Origin: Ectobius pallidus
Taxonomy: Eukaryota; Arthropoda; Insecta; Blattodea; Ectobiidae
NCBI GenBank assembly: GCA_964059195.1
Contig: CAXKWD010000004.1
Span: forward strand, 118,127,938 to 118,191,937
Direction: 5' to 3'
DNA: 64,000 bases
Positions 10,310-22,098 of the stretch are shown here, one piece after another; within the stretch, counting starts at the first letter, position 1, and every line of letters starts with the position of its first letter. The notes beneath the pieces were generated by a model. It did no database searches. It saw only the letters and a list, made by a program, of their open reading frames with translations, and had not been told where the DNA came from. The translations under genes and the position numbers were made by a program.

Positions 10310-11983
10310 TATGCCTTTCTTGCAAAACTTACACCATGTTAACAAAGTTAACCGAAGTGATGTGACTAAATGACAACTCGAGAACTCGTCACATCATGCT
10401 TTTCCTAGCATTAAATCATTTGAATACTTTTTATATGATTCTTGATAGGCCTATCTCAAGAACTGTCAAGAATCAAATAATAACTAAATTTTTATGTGAG
10501 AAGTCCCATCAGTGACCTAGCCTTCCAAATAAGGCATTTAAAATTTAAAATAAAACTCGAAACACAGGCATTAAGAATTACCATCTGTTGGCAGCAATGT
10601 TGCGGTCATCACTGAGCTTGGGCAACTGATCGCTATGACAGTTTTTAGTGCTTGCTGCTACTCACATCTCTCACCAAAGTTTTAAGAGAATAATCCAAAT
10701 GAAAAAAGAATTCAAATTGTTAGCTGTCTTTGTGAAATCTAATTTTCTGAGCTTAACTTGGCGTATACTTTCTGTGACTCACTTCAATTCTCATATGAAT
10801 GTCATTAAGAATTTCTGGAGCCAGAGCTCTTCTTATTTAAAACTTCTCCAGTAGTGTTTGTAAAGATCATACTTCTTGTATTTGTAACGAACGTTTCCAT
10901 TGAATATTGTAGGCCTGTCTTCAGTGTTAAAACCACTGCCTTTTTGACTGTATTACTTGTGTATACACTGCCTGCCCTATACGGCTAATTTTGTGTACGC
11001 GGCGACATTACAGATGGCAGCACCTTCCACACCCAGCTGCAATACCCTTTACATTACCGTATGATGTATTGCCCTCTGAAGTATAAACTCGGAAACTGAA
11101 ATATGCTGGAATTTCATGCTATCTGGGTGTGAACTGTGTCGCCTCTACTGGAGAAATTAGGCAATTTAACAATGCTCTGAACTCCATGTTAAAATTAAGC
11201 ATGGACAGGCAGTGTAATTCTCGAGACAGCGGTGGTTAAAACTTACCTTATGAAAAAGATTATATGAAAGATGCTGAGAAAGTGGTAACATTTTCAGCAT
11301 CTATACTACTTAGAAAAGTGAGTGAATTACTGAAAAGAACTAAAATTCTTTTTTCATTTGGATATTCCTTTGTTTGAATCTTTGGGGAGAGATGGAAGGG
11401 TGGCAGGAGCTAAAAATTGTCAAGGTAAACTGTCACCATATGCCCAATGATCTCTGCATGCTATGAACGGTAGAAGTCCCGGGCTTCTTCTTTGGTTCGC
11501 ACTGTATATGACTATGCAAAAGAATCAGTGAGTTGATAAGCAATCAATGTTCAAAGGCAATCTGTGGGTTACATAACAATACAGGTTGTACTGAATAGAC
11601 TTGCAGAAATTTATAGTCAATGCTCAGTGATTTTGCATGTGGTCTCTCTTGTGAAACCATGCATCGATGCTACCTTTTCAAAATTGATTTCAGCAAGAAT
11701 ACTTTTGTACCGGTAGTTTTTAGTACTGGTACATAGAATTTGTGTTGCATGACGTACATCCAATTCAAATTCAAAACTTCAATTATAACCCTGTTTTGGT
11801 GATAAGTTTGAAAGTACATAGGCCTAGCCTATTTTAAAATAATTCAGAAAAAGTTGTTGTACCTTGTTGCTAAATCCATTATGTTCATTTATTGCCATTT
11901 GTGAAGGCCTCTATTATGTGAAAGAGATTATTTATAAATCTTTTCAATGAGAACAGTTATTGTACAACTTATTTCTTTTACAG
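10310..11983. other. Host-gene intron, no recognised feature
   Basis: Single-copy-looking AT-rich DNA up to the acceptor at 11983. It has short unconvincing ORFs only. An upstream MTRR exon was looked for and not seen. Confidence 0.5.
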
Positions 11984-12124
11984 GGTGACCAACTGGTTTG
12001 TGATGAATCCTCCAATTACCCATTTGCAGTCAGTCCTCCAGTATTAGCTTCTGTTGTAAGTGCGCAGAGGCTTACAAGCGGTGATGATGTTAAGAAGGTG
12101 GTTGATCTTTGTCTAAAAGTAACG
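11984..12124 (+). CDS. MTRR: Methionine synthase reductase, internal exon A
   Basis: This phase-0 exon of 47 codons (GDQLVCDESS... to ...VVDLCLKVT) encodes the start of the FAD-binding/connecting domain of a diflavin reductase. Its acceptor is a pyrimidine-rich tract ending in CAG at 11981-11983, and its donor is GTAAGA at 12125. The segment 'AQRLTSGDDVKKVVDLCLKVT' corresponds to the beta-strand with which this domain opens, and it reads directly into the next exon at 42194. MTRR transfers electrons from NADPH through FAD and FMN to reactivate cob(II)alamin-bound methionine synthase in the cytosol. Assignment to MTRR rather than P450 reductase rests mainly on the third exon. Upstream exons (FMN domain) are not in the window. 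Confidence 0.85.
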
Positions 12125-13439
12125 GTAAGAGAAATGAGTTATACTTCTTGGAAAAAGTCTTGTGAATTCAAGGGTATATTTTAAGTTCATTAAACCTTCA
12201 ACCTCGTCCTGTGCTTCCTATATTAGTTGGGTAGTTAAAGGATCATTCTGTTCACTTAAAATCAAGTGACTCATCAGATTTAAGATTTTGTTTAGTAAAA
12301 TATAGCAGTGAAACCCCCATTTTTCTACGATGCTTCGTTCTTGCAAATGCGAAGAATACTACCCGTGCGCCATATCTTGGGTGCTGGATTTACGGGGAAG
12401 TGAGGGTTGGGGGAACAAAACATACCTACTCCGCCAGTCTTTCTGCAGTGTTGTCAACCAAAGAAATCACATTTCAGCAGAATCGCGCGTATTGTAAGCG
12501 CACGTCAACAGCGTAAGTGTGGATGCCGAATTGGATAATTATTTCCGATGAATCATCCTCACTATTTTATGTAGTGACATTTAATAGAAAACGATTTTAA
12601 TGCAGTCCAATAATGTAACGTGGTGATGGTATTGCGTAACAATTAATAACACGTCATAAGGCTTTAGTTATCAAATAAATCATTTTCCTCCGGGAAGAGA
12701 ATTTTATATAAATAGGCTCAAAATTTTTACACTGGATGACTAGTTTTAAGCATAAAGAAGAGTCTTAGCAGAACAACACCTCACCATTTCGTGTTGTAAA
12801 ACATAAGAGAGGTAAGGCATCTAAAATTGGAGAAAACTACAGGCCTAATTTTAAACGTATTTAATACGTTTTGTGAAAAGTTCGTTCAACTTTCTGTCCA
12901 TGAAATTGACATCAGAGTTCATGGGAGTATCAGAAATTAGCACATACGGAATTCTTAAAGAGGTGAGGAAAGTGTTGGATGTACAATGTCATGTTTGTGG
13001 AATAAGCAATTCGAAAAATTGTATTTTTCCACATAACTCCATGCGTCAGAAAAGATAATGTCAATAAATAATAAGGATCCTGAGACAGAATAAAGCTTAG
13101 TATTGACGCCGCTAGATGTCAGGGTGTATAGCGTACTTCGTGTTTCAATGTTGTCAGCTTTACCTAAGAAGTTGATCGAAACCTACCGAATGAGGACTAG
13201 GTAGCCGAGTGCTCAAGAAATCGCGTGCGGGTAGTAACTGTTGCAGCTTCCAATGCAGTGACATCACAGATACCTTGTTGCCTGCCGTTCACTGCAATTA
13301 TCAAATTTCGTATGGCCAAGTAACTTGTGTCCCATTTTTGGGTAATACCGTAATTGACGGGTCCCTGTGCGCACCAAGCAACATTGCCTTCACGCTGCCA
13401 GACTTATTGTGTTGTCGGTAAAGACGGTTTCTACTTAGA
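12125..13439. other. Start of intron 1 with pogo-like end and unassigned ORF
   Basis: CAGTGAAACCCCCATTTTTC at 12308 looks like a Tigger/pogo terminus, but I find no partner end. A 61-codon ORF at 12873-13058 is unassigned. 13090-13120 contains GACGCCGCTAGATGTCAGGG, which looks like the end of a dispersed element. Confidence 0.35.
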
Positions 13440-13525
13440 ATGCCGTGAGTCAAGTAAGCAAAGTTTTTCATCTTCACCGCCAAATTGAAATATGTTACAT
13501 TCAGAATCCACAACACCGATTTTAA
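13440..13525 (-). repeat. Fragment of the 54.1-kb hAT family
   Basis: The reverse complement matches 54573-54650 (TTTGGCGGTGAAGATGAAAA, then GCTTACT). It directly precedes the 112-bp tandem array. Confidence 0.65.
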
Positions 13526-14183
13526 GTAGTTAAATATTTAATATTAAAAATAGCGCAAAAGCCCGTTATACTCACAGGTGACAGTTAAATAACCCCGTTC
13601 TGCTCGCGGATGATAGTTTATATTGGCATAGGGACTAGTAGTTAATAGTTTAATATTAAAACGAGTGCAAGAGCCGGTTCTACTCACAGGTGACAGTTAA
13701 ATAACCCAGTTCTGCTTGCGGGTGATAGTTTAAATTGGCATAGGGACTAGAAGTTAAAGGTTTAATATTAAAACGAGGGCAAGAACCCGTTCTACTCACA
13801 GGTGACAGTTAAATAACCCCGTTCTGCTCACGGGTGATAGTTTAAATTGGCACAGGGACTAGTAGTTAAAGGTTTAATATTAAAACGAGCGCAAGAGCCT
13901 GCTCTGCTCACAGGTGACAGTTAAATAACCCCTTTCTGCTCGCAGGTGGTAGTTTAAATTGGCATAGGGACTAGTAGTTAAAGGAGCGCAAGGGCCCATT
14001 CCACTCACAGGTGACAGTTAAATAACCCTGTTCTGCTCGTGGGTGATGGTTTAAATTGGCATAGAGACTAGTAGTTAAAGGTTTTATATCAAAACGAGTG
14101 CAAGAGCCCGTTCTACTCACAGGTGACAGTTAAATAACCCCGTTCTGCTCGCTGGTGATAGTTTAAATTGGCATAGGGACTGA
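13522..14183 (+). repeat. 112-bp minisatellite, about six copies
   Basis: The GACTAG anchor is at 13633, 13745, 13857, 13969, 14066 and (as GACTGA) 14178, giving periods of 112, 112, 112, 97 and 112. Each unit contains CTCACAGGTGACAGTTAAAT and 'TGATAGTTTAAATTGGCATA'. The 97-bp unit lost the TTTAATATTAAAACG segment. Copies differ by several substitutions, so this is an old array. Confidence 0.95.
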
Positions 14184-14190
14184 TAGTTAA

Positions 14191-16413
14191 GAGCCAATCC
14201 ATGAATTGGCTGATCAGGAATTGAACCTGTGCCCTTCCGGTTTGTAGCACACTGCCTCAACCAGCAGCATGGCATTGTACCCCAATAAACTAAGTGAGAA
14301 GTGATAGCCTAATTAATTCTGTGCCTGATTTCTGTACTGGTAACTGTGTATCTTAGAACTGTTAAGAAATGCAGACAGACAATGGGTGGAGTGAATAAAA
14401 ATTGAGTAGTTACTACTAGTAATAAGTACTAGTAGTAGTAATTACTTTCAGTAGATACTTACAAGTACCAGCTTTTACTTAATTTTGAGTGAATAACCTT
14501 ATACTAGTACTTATAAGTTAATACTGGATGAACAGCAGTAGTTACTACCTGCTTATCTATGCAAACTACATATAGTGGACCATAATTAATTAAAGTAGGC
14601 CATGGTATCTACATAATAAGAGGAAGTGTTTGTCTGAGTGCGATACCCAGACAAATCTAGGGCGTGCAGAGATCTTAAATTTTTAACATAGATGGATTAA
14701 AAGATGTCTGAATTCACCTTAAAGCCGGATTTTCAATTTTTTGCTTTTGTTCGCAAAATATGAGCTCCCCCCCCCCCCCCAAAAAAAAACTATCAGAAAA
14801 CAATTTTTTCTACGATTGCAGCATCAGATTTAGTAATAAGTGATTTTTCAATTGTAAAATTATTAAGTACTCTTCCTCTTCTGCCATAGAAACTGGGGAA
14901 GAAGAGCATTGCGGAAATACATTTTTTCAGCATAACGCATGGAGATGACGATTGCTTTGATTTTGTTAGCCCGCTCTACTTCATTTATTTGTTTATAACA
15001 TTGCAGCACAAAGAGATCTGAAATTTTTAACATAGGTGGACGGAAGAAAGATCATGTAGGTCTGAATGGGAAACATTGTTCGATTGGGACGAAACTCACT
15101 GTGCAGGGGAGGGGGTTGAGCCTGAAACTCAAATCTGAGATCATTTCTTTCCCTACAGTGTACTCTAATCGTAGAATGCACCCCAAAGCTGGATGTTTTT
15201 AAAATCATTAATCTTTTAATTGTTTATGAATGATTAGCACTTAAGTGGAAGGTTCATAATTCTATGGTTCGTTTTAATCATTTCACTTTCAATCTGTATG
15301 CTCACATGGCAGCACATGATTCATTTAGTAGTTCTAATTATATACTTACTATGTCTGACAATAAATTACAATAAAATTAGATAATTAATGCAACTTATTT
15401 AAAATCTGTGTAAGTTTTAATAAATGAAGTTTTATTTATTTTTATTAAGTGTAGACCTGTTATTAAAAAATCTAGCGATTACATATATTAGCAAATTTGA
15501 GCGAAGTTACAGACACCTGCTAGTTTAAAATAAAACAAAATAAAATATATAGGCTAACCACAATACTACATAACCTCAATATTACATATGATTGGTCATG
15601 CTTCTTAAATAAAAACAACAAAAGAAAATTGTGAAATAGTTTAGGTAATAATACACAGAAAAAAATTTCAATCGTAATTAAGTGCTATGAATTGTGACTC
15701 TGATAGCCTGGATCACTTAAAAAATTAAAAATTTATAACTTCTGCCTGTTTGCTGTTTGTTACAATATTTTCATCCATGAAATGTGAAGTATGCCACTTC
15801 ATATTTTCCTTTCTGAATCTAAATAAATTGTGATAATCATATTCTTGAGCCTCCATTTGCTCTCTGTACACTTTTTGCTTCATAATTCTTGTAAAAACAA
15901 GCATTTCAGATAAGGCATTGCCATCTTAAGCAAGGTCTGTACCACACTTGAAAATTTCACAGTATTTACTGGTATTGATAAGTAAATACTTCTTATTATT
16001 CACATATTTTGCAGTAGGTACTACTTGGTCTAGTATGTACTGATTACTAATAAGCAACAGTATTTACTGAAATATTTTATTCACTAAAATGCTAGTATTC
16101 ACTTAAAATTTTGCAGTAAAAGCATTTACTGACTTTTATTCACTCCACCCAATACCTCTAACAGCCGATGAAATGAGTAGGCCACTTGGAAACAAACGAA
16201 GGAGAACAGATAGAAAAACAATCAGCCAATCTAAATATAGGTGCACAATATTATTTTTGTATCAGAGACAACAAAAATGTCTTGGTGACAAGAATAACCA
16301 GATCCACATCAATTCAGTAAAAGTTTGTGAAGAGATCAGGCTTCCAAGTAATCCAGGATTTTAGAGTAGAGGACAACGAAAACTGCCTAACTAGTACCGG
16401 AGGAACATTTCAC
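14191..16413. mobile_element. Deleted copy of TIR element family 3, itself interrupted
   Basis: It begins GAGCCAATCCATG, the exact terminus of element 3 at 61411. It then jumps to sequence matching 62460-62893: the SINE head, GTAACTGTGTATCTTAGAAC, and on the far side of the insertion GAAATGAGTAGGCC through AGGAACATTTCAC. Neither the right terminus nor the GTCACACCCGTCAC motifs are present. The copy is split by another element at 14384-16150; the uninterrupted counterpart at 62630 supplies the empty site. Confidence 0.8.
14384..16150. mobile_element. TIR element with 3-bp TSD and AGTA/TACT-rich ends
   Basis: The 17-bp perfect TIR is GGGTGGAGTGAATAAAA / TTTTATTCACTCCACCC. The target duplication AAT is at 14381-14383 and 16151-16153; the related empty site near 62628 reads GACAGACAATACCTC. 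Both ends (14400-14560, 15960-16140) are packed with words such as AGTAGTTACTACTAGTA, AGTATTTACT and CAGTAAATACT. The interior has two related blocks (around 14672 and 15011) sharing CTGAAATTTTTAACAT-like sequence, a poly-C/poly-A run at 14768-14789, and no ORF of note. PIF/Harbinger and Zator are families that make 3-bp duplications; the choice is unresolved. Confidence 0.8.
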
Positions 16414-16496
16414 GGGAAATTCGTACATAGCGACTCACCCGAGTCCCCCACTCCTACTCTTAATCCCTCCCCTAGCGGTGGCATTTGAACTACTAG

Positions 16497-16925
16497 AAGC
16501 GACGGTAGCGCCATCTCTTAATGAACTGATGAAACAGAAAAAATAATTTGTTTCTTCTTTATTCTCTTCTTCTCTTCCTTTCCCGTCTCCTTCCTCTCTT
16601 CCTTTCCCGTCTCCTTCCTCTCATCCTCTCACCTCCTCTTCACCCTACCTACCTATTTGAGACCTATTCCTAATAGTAAATTTTGGATCGACCGGGATTC
16701 GAACCCGGGACCCCTAGCATTATAGCTAGGAGTCTTGACCACTACGCTACGAGTGAATGTCGAGCACTGAAGGAAGCTTTCGTATATTAGAGTTATGTTA
16801 GGGCGATTTCATGAGTTTTAATGCAAGAATCGGTTTTTATAAGTAGTGTTGGTACAAGGAAATTTTCCTGCATCAATTAAGCCACATTTTATGTTATAAT
16901 ACAGCGCTTTTTATAATTATGAAAT
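16497..16925 (-). repeat. Long-inverted-repeat arm, third copy, best tRNA-like block
   Basis: It matches 3717-4170 in the same orientation with an extra CTTCCTTTCCCGTCTCCTTC duplication in the CT tract. The tRNA-like block (16685-16758, minus strand) has the best-preserved T arm: CCGGG-TTCGAAT-CCCGG. The anticodon arm is CCTAGC-TATAAT-GCTAGG. The 5' acceptor half does not pair. No partner right arm follows; it abuts a LINE endonuclease fragment. Confidence 0.7.
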
Positions 16926-16936
16926 ATTATGAATGG

Positions 16937-17392
16937 GTGATAGGACTTTACGGACTCGGGAGTAGAAACGACAGAGGAAGAAAGCTGATACATTTTGCAC
17001 AGAGTCATAATTTGAAAATTACCAATACTTTTTTCAAGAAACCTTTGCATGACAAGTGGACATGGTGTGGCCCCAACGGCGTCGTGAAAAACGAGATTGA
17101 CTATATCCTAAGTGACAGTATGCATTTTGTGTCAGATGTGGGTGTCATAAAACAGTTGAACTTCTACACGGATCACCGAATGGTTAGAGCGGTTATTAAT
17201 ATTAACAAGAAGAAACTCAGAAGTAGACAATATAAACATAACTTACAAAGAACATCATGCTGGGACAAAAACATCTACGTAAGCAGTTTAAACAAACACT
17301 TGAACGGAATAAACATACAAAACTCAGACAATGTCCAAAATCTATACTCAAGATTAGAAGAAACAATTGTGAACAGGGTTGTAAAAAAGCCG
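16937..17392 (+). pseudogene. Non-LTR retrotransposon endonuclease C-terminal fragment
   Basis: The open peptide GLYGLGSRNDRGRKLIHFA ... WTWCGPNGVVKNEIDYILSD ... FYTDHRMV is the C-terminal half of an AP-endonuclease domain. It shows the S/N-D-H terminal motif and the WTWxxPxGxxxxEIDYIL block typical of RTE/CR1-like LINEs that resemble 'craniofacial development protein 2' entries. The N-terminal catalytic residues and all of the RT are absent. It begins straight from the long-inverted-repeat arm and ends in the next element, so both borders are recombinational. Confidence 0.75.
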
Positions 17393-18312
17393 GCTAAAAT
17401 TGAAAAAGACCTGACCAGTGGTTTTTTTCAATTTTAGCCGGTTAAAATCATGATTTTAGCTGGCTAAAATCAAATTTAGCCGGCTAAAATCAATTTTTCC
17501 TGATTGGGGGAGGTGGGAGCGGGTTGAAATTTTGAAAAAATTATATTTAGGGCCCTATGGGGTTTAGAGGGAAACTTAGTATGCATAAATTAGACACCAA
17601 TGATTCAGTGGTTGTGGGGGTGAGGGTGGAAATTAAAAATTTTTAAAACCATGTTTGTGGGGTATCGTTGAAAAGCTCTTGATGAGTAATCTCTAAATCA
17701 ACAACTAGTTTCTCAATAGCGCTCATATAAGGAGAGATTTGAATTTTTGAAAGTCAAAAACACTTTAAAATATACCTCAGCCAATAGGCATGCCAAAATG
17801 AATTCATGAGGACCAACTGAGGCTAAAATTACCAATGAAATAAAGTTTGAAATATTAAAAATAATAGTTAAATATCTTTAGAACAATAATCCTTGGCCAA
17901 ATTAAAAATGAATTAATAAAAGATATCAATTAATACATAATTAACAACTCTCTTTTTATAAAAAAAATATTTCAGCTTTATTCTACACTTACCCCAATAA
18001 ATTCATAAAAAGCACTATGAAATCTACCTCAGCCTGTGCCCTGTTGGCCTACCTAAAGGGATTTTTTATACTTATTTCTCCATCAATTACACAAATCTGA
18101 AGCGTAATCACCTATCGCTGGAATTTTGTCAAGCCATAGAATCTTTACATCGTATGCCAGCCAGTTCTGCATCAATCGAAAGAGTATTTTCTTTATTTGG
18201 GTTAATACAAACAAAATTGAGAAACAGACTAGGCAATGAAAAAGCCCAAAAGCTTGTATACATCAACAGGCAAAATAAAGCAATTATGCAAGAGTCTTAT
18301 GATGAATGGTGA
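17385..18312 (+). pseudogene. hAT transposon remnant (C-terminal dimerisation domain)
   Basis: 18121-18312 is open in one frame to a TGA and reads LHRMPASSASIERVFSLFG, then NRLGNEKAQKLVYI. This is the hAT C-terminal dimerisation signature (P.SSA.(I/V)ERVFS...G.I....RNRL). Upstream coding is lost. The left part (17393-17500) contains at least four copies of TAGCCGGCTAAAAT and variants, including a hairpin around 17437, like hAT subterminal repeats. I could not define an 8-bp TSD because the right end is lost at the MITE. Confidence 0.7.
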
Positions 18313-18315
18313 ATT

Positions 18316-18924
18316 TACCATATTTACTTGAATATAACGTGCCCTATTTTTGTCCATTTGTAGATTTCAATACTGAGGTGCGCGTTAAATTCTAGTACAA
18401 ATCCGTTTCGTAGGTCGGAGGTAATATTGATCTACATAACAAGGCACTGCTATAATTCTCGACTTCATTTTATCGTTAGCCTACACCATATGAAATTTAA
18501 TTTCTGAAGCATAATGAAAAAATAGTTTTTGTCAGTTCTATAGTGCAAATGTGGAATATTGTGCATTGTCGATTTTAAACTCATTTACGAGTGGTATCAG
18601 CTTTTATTGTGAAACATGCATTTAACATTTTGTTTATCCATTTAGCAATAAAAATAAGCACCTCCAAGGATTCCAGTGATGAACACATTAGTGAATATTG
18701 ATGAGCCATGCCTATAGGTCTGCTTGTAGGCCTAAACCTGGCAGTTAACTGTAAATGTTTATGTGTTGGTTCATTATTCTATAAATACTAAGACAAAATT
18801 CCAAATAAAATATCCTATTGATGCGCATTACATTCGCTAACAAACTCTTTTTATATGATTTTAAGTTACAAAATCAGGGTGCGCATTAAATTCGAGGGTG
18901 CATTATATTGGAGTAAATATGGTA
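18316..18924. mobile_element. MITE with TACCATATTTACT termini
   Basis: The left end TACCATATTTACTTGAATAT is mirrored by the right end, whose reverse complement reads TACCATATTTACTCCAATAT. Subterminal GCGC(G/A)TTAAATTC is also inverted at both sides. It is 609 bp with no ORF. The ends resemble pogo/Tigger-type MITEs; the target duplication is ambiguous. Confidence 0.7.
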
Positions 18925-18958
18925 ATTAACTATTGCTGGGTATTACACAGTGAAGTGG

Positions 18959-19340
18959 TACAGTGAGTCCCACGCAAGAGTTGGCCAATGACGTGGGATT
19001 CTGCGAAGCGGCGGGCACAGCTCCAACTCCCGAGCGATTGGGTGAAATATCTACGCAAATAAAGCCGCGATTGGTGTAATGATTCAGGTTCTCATATTTA
19101 CAGTTAAAATTACAATGAAAATAACCACATACCTCATCACAAGAGCTGCTGGAAATGTTCTCTCTTGCATCCACACAATACTGGCACCTTTTCAGGAAAT
19201 TTTCTTTCACACGCATAATTTCAGCTTCCGAGACAGAGTTAATTTCATGAAATTTTGCACATTGGTAGGTCTTCATTGCATATAAACACATGCCAAAAAT
19301 TAGCTGCTCATATAAACTTTTAGTGGGTGAAAATTAATTG
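18959..19340 (-). repeat. Dispersed repeat family A, longest copy
   Basis: This minus-strand copy extends the family 5' (TTTATATGAGCAGCTAATTT, then 'AATGAAGACCTACCAATGTG'), a portion also present at 21192-21282. A 121-codon frame is open across it, but the 10-kb copy has no equivalent frame. It lies immediately beside the MITE end. Confidence 0.8.
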
Positions 19341-20370
19341 CAAATCCTGCACATTCAAAATATTGAGTAACCTCTTACAGCTGTCGGCGGAAGAAGCTGG
19401 CAACCTCCCCGCGCGCCCTTGGCGTAGGTTGTCACAGTGTTTCCGAATCCCGCGTCAGATTTACGCCTATGTGTATTTATCGTATGTCTCATTACCTCAT
19501 CACTACGGGAGGTAATAATGAATAATATCGCCCTCTGATATACATGTTTGTATTCCGGTAGTTGTCGTGAAGTAATTAGTACCTATATAAATTTTTAGGA
19601 TAGCTAAGTGAATCTTGCGTGCTGTTTATATTAGTTCATTTTTTTTACTTTGGCTTATAATGAGTACAATTTATTATTACGTAGTATGTAAACTGTGCAA
19701 GTTCTTAACACTTAAATACTTTTGTTAGAACATTAAATGTCAACATTGAGAATAAGTTGATTGAAGTACTAGTATTGTGATTTGCTGTGCATGGGAAATA
19801 TCTTCAAATATCAAGCAAATTGAGTGGCCACACTGCTATAACACTTACATAACTTACACTAACAATTGCAAGCCCCATACGCAAGTTCTTTACCACACTC
19901 CTGGGAGTGTACGGGCAATATTGGGGGAAAGAGCTTGCAGGCAATCACGCGCGGTGAAAAAATGCAGCCCAAAATGCAACACTTTCTTCCTTGCATGATA
20001 GAGTCTCAACAAAAGCGTACGCGCAGAATATTGTGCGTGTAAATGCCAAACACGCGCGAATTCTCTCTCAAAAGAACGGTGCATGGAGTGTATAAATTTT
20101 GTACATGCCAGCTAGGAGCGTGCGGTATTGTTTAAAGTTCAGTACAGAGGAGTTGACGTGCTCTTGGAAAGTTTTGTTTGTTTGTCTTCTGCCTTTACAT
20201 ACACACACGCTTCCAGGTGAAAGAGTGCAGCGTTGCACGAATGACGTACCACGCGGTTTCTTTTGTTTGTCTATTGCCTTTACATGCACATGTTTTCATG
20301 AGGATTTGAGTGCACACCTGCCTAAACTCAAGTGATGAAGTTTGTGTATATGGGTAGCTAACCGACGTGG
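19341..20370. other. No recognised gene; GC-richer patch
   Basis: 19880-20330 is richer in CG-containing words (CACGCGCGGTG, GTACGCGCAG). It includes a diverged direct pair near 20170-20215 and 20257-20300 (TTTGTTTGTCT.CTGCCTTTACAT). Short ORFs on both strands have no family resemblance. Confidence 0.4.
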
Positions 20371-20745
20371 CCCAGCACGCAAGCAGCCTGAAGTGGAAGT
20401 GGGGTGGTCATGTCGCGAGACTTCCAGGTACCAGATGGGGAAACATCTCTACTGTATGGGACCCTAGGATCGGCTAAAGGGAGAGAGGAAGACCAAGAAC
20501 GAGGTGGGTAGATTTCTTCAGAAGGCGTGCTGGGGTACACTGGTCCAGCGTAGCAAAGAACAGAGATGTCTGGAGAAGCCTACACATCGAGTTGCTGGAA
20601 GAAGTTTAGTGAAAGTGAAGTGTTCACCAAGCTCATATGGACCAGCTCACCATATGAGATTCTAACCGAGCTACCCCTCATCAGAGGGAGGCCCTAGCCC
20701 TGAATGGAACACATGTGGCTCATTCATTCATTCATTCATTCAATA
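20371..20745 (+). pseudogene. 3' end of a LINE with (CATT)n tail
   Basis: The coding remnant reads SLKWKWGGHVARLPGTRWG, then a stop, then REGGRPRTRWVDFFRRRAG. This is the C-terminal '(K/R)W.GH(V/I)AR...GRP..RW.D' tail found after the RT of many non-LTR elements. The 3' UTR ends in CATTCATTCATTCATTCATT at 20724-20745, a microsatellite tail expected of target-primed integration. It is strongly 5'-truncated. Confidence 0.75.
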
Positions 20746-21191
20746 ATAAGCAACCCCTCAATGTCTATGCAGATTATGTAGTTTTAAAATGTGGAAATGA
20801 TAAAAACAAAATATTTAAAAGTTATTTAGTGAAACACATTCCGTGAGTCACAAGGCAACTCCTTCCCTGTATCGCACACTCCGATCCCCACTATCACGTG
20901 AAACCGGCATGCAGGCTTTTTTTTTGTTGTTGGCCCACCACCACCCACGGAGATCCTCGACCATAGGCCACACTCCGCTCCCAACAACTGTTCGGCGTAG
21001 CATTCTATTGCTCTTTTCGTTCTGATGTGTACTTAGCTAGGGGAAATGGTAATGTTAGAGCTGGCTGTTTGTTTCAGCACTATAGAACTGTGTAACTTTG
21101 TCTGTGTTGTCGTTCTGTCTGTCGGGGGTAGCTACTCAAGCGAGCTGTACAAGTGGCCCCCGTTGATTCCTTGTGGAACATAACTAGCACG
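20746..21191. other. No recognised feature
   Basis: Short ORFs only; nothing identifiable. Confidence 0.4.
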
Positions 21192-21282
21192 TTTTCACCC
21201 ACTTACAGTTCATATGAGCAGCTAATTTTTTGCATGTGTCCTTCTATAATGAAGACCTATCGATGTGCAAAATTTGAGGGTA
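21192..21282 (+). repeat. Dispersed repeat family A, 5' fragment
   Basis: It matches the 5' extension of the 18959-19340 copy (TTTTCACCCACT, ATATGAGCAGCTAATTTTT, ATGAAGACCTA). It stops where the 1-282 copy would begin. Confidence 0.65.
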
Positions 21283-21642
21283 GGTATCGGCATGACAACC
21301 CGTACGGTGCCCTTGTCAGGGTAGTTGTGGATACAGGGTTAAATTTTCAATTATTCAAAATGCGAAATGTCTCTTTCTTCAGCAGTTTGAAAGTGTGTGT
21401 ACTCATTGTTAGGCTCAGGGTATCCGTCCCAAATTTGTTTAATTATGCATGAAAGAATGAATTTAATGCAGAACCGGCTCTAGGTATTTTCGTGCCCTAG
21501 GTGAGATTTAATTTCATCGCCCCCTAAATTGTCACCTCAATCATGCCATGTTTTACCATTTGATTAAACATGGGATTTCACGATCTCTAGCGTGGTATTG
21601 GTAAGTGGTTAAATAAAATTGATTTGAATTGGCCATTTTGAG

Positions 21643-21948
21643 GTAAAGGTAAAGTGATCCCTATACAGGCCATGGAGACCCAGAGGGTTCCAGGAGGTTG
21701 AGGCTCCCAGATTTTGGACATTCGGCACATGAAGGTAGTAAGGTTGTCAGCCTTATGCACCAGCCAACTTTACCCCCAGGATTGCTCCTGGTACTCATTT
21801 ATGTTAGAGGCTGAGTCGACCACAGGGCCATAGTGCCACCAGAAGGATTAGGCCAATTGAAAAATCTCAACGACCTCATCGGGAATCGAACCCGCGAAGT
21901 TCCGGTAGGTAGCGCAGCGCCTCAACCACTACGCTACAGCATACCCCT
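21643..21948 (-). mobile_element. tRNA-derived SINE family S1, full-length
   Basis: A 306-bp SINE flanked by a perfect 12-bp target duplication GGCCATTTTGAG (21631-21642 and 21949-21960). On the minus strand it starts with a tRNA-like head: A box TAGCGTAGTGGTTGAGG and B box GGGTTCGATTCCC. It continues through a conserved body and ends near 21643 in CTTTACCTTTACCT. Other copies are at 5167-5380, 62231-62536 (also exactly 306 bp) and the head at about 14205-14287. Confidence 0.92.
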
Positions 21949-22098
21949 GGCCATTTTGAGAGAATCTTGTATTTATGAAGATATTATAACATATATCTAG
22001 ATAATGAACATACGTAAGCTTTCACGTAGACCATATATCTAGATAGTTTGGGGATCACTAAAAAAAATGCATTTACCATTAAGTGAAAAGGTTATGAC

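Noticed and set aside
12873..13058. Possible additional MTRR exon or transposase
   Set aside because: The 61-codon ORF lacks splice context and any recognised motif, and exons A and B are contiguous in the protein.
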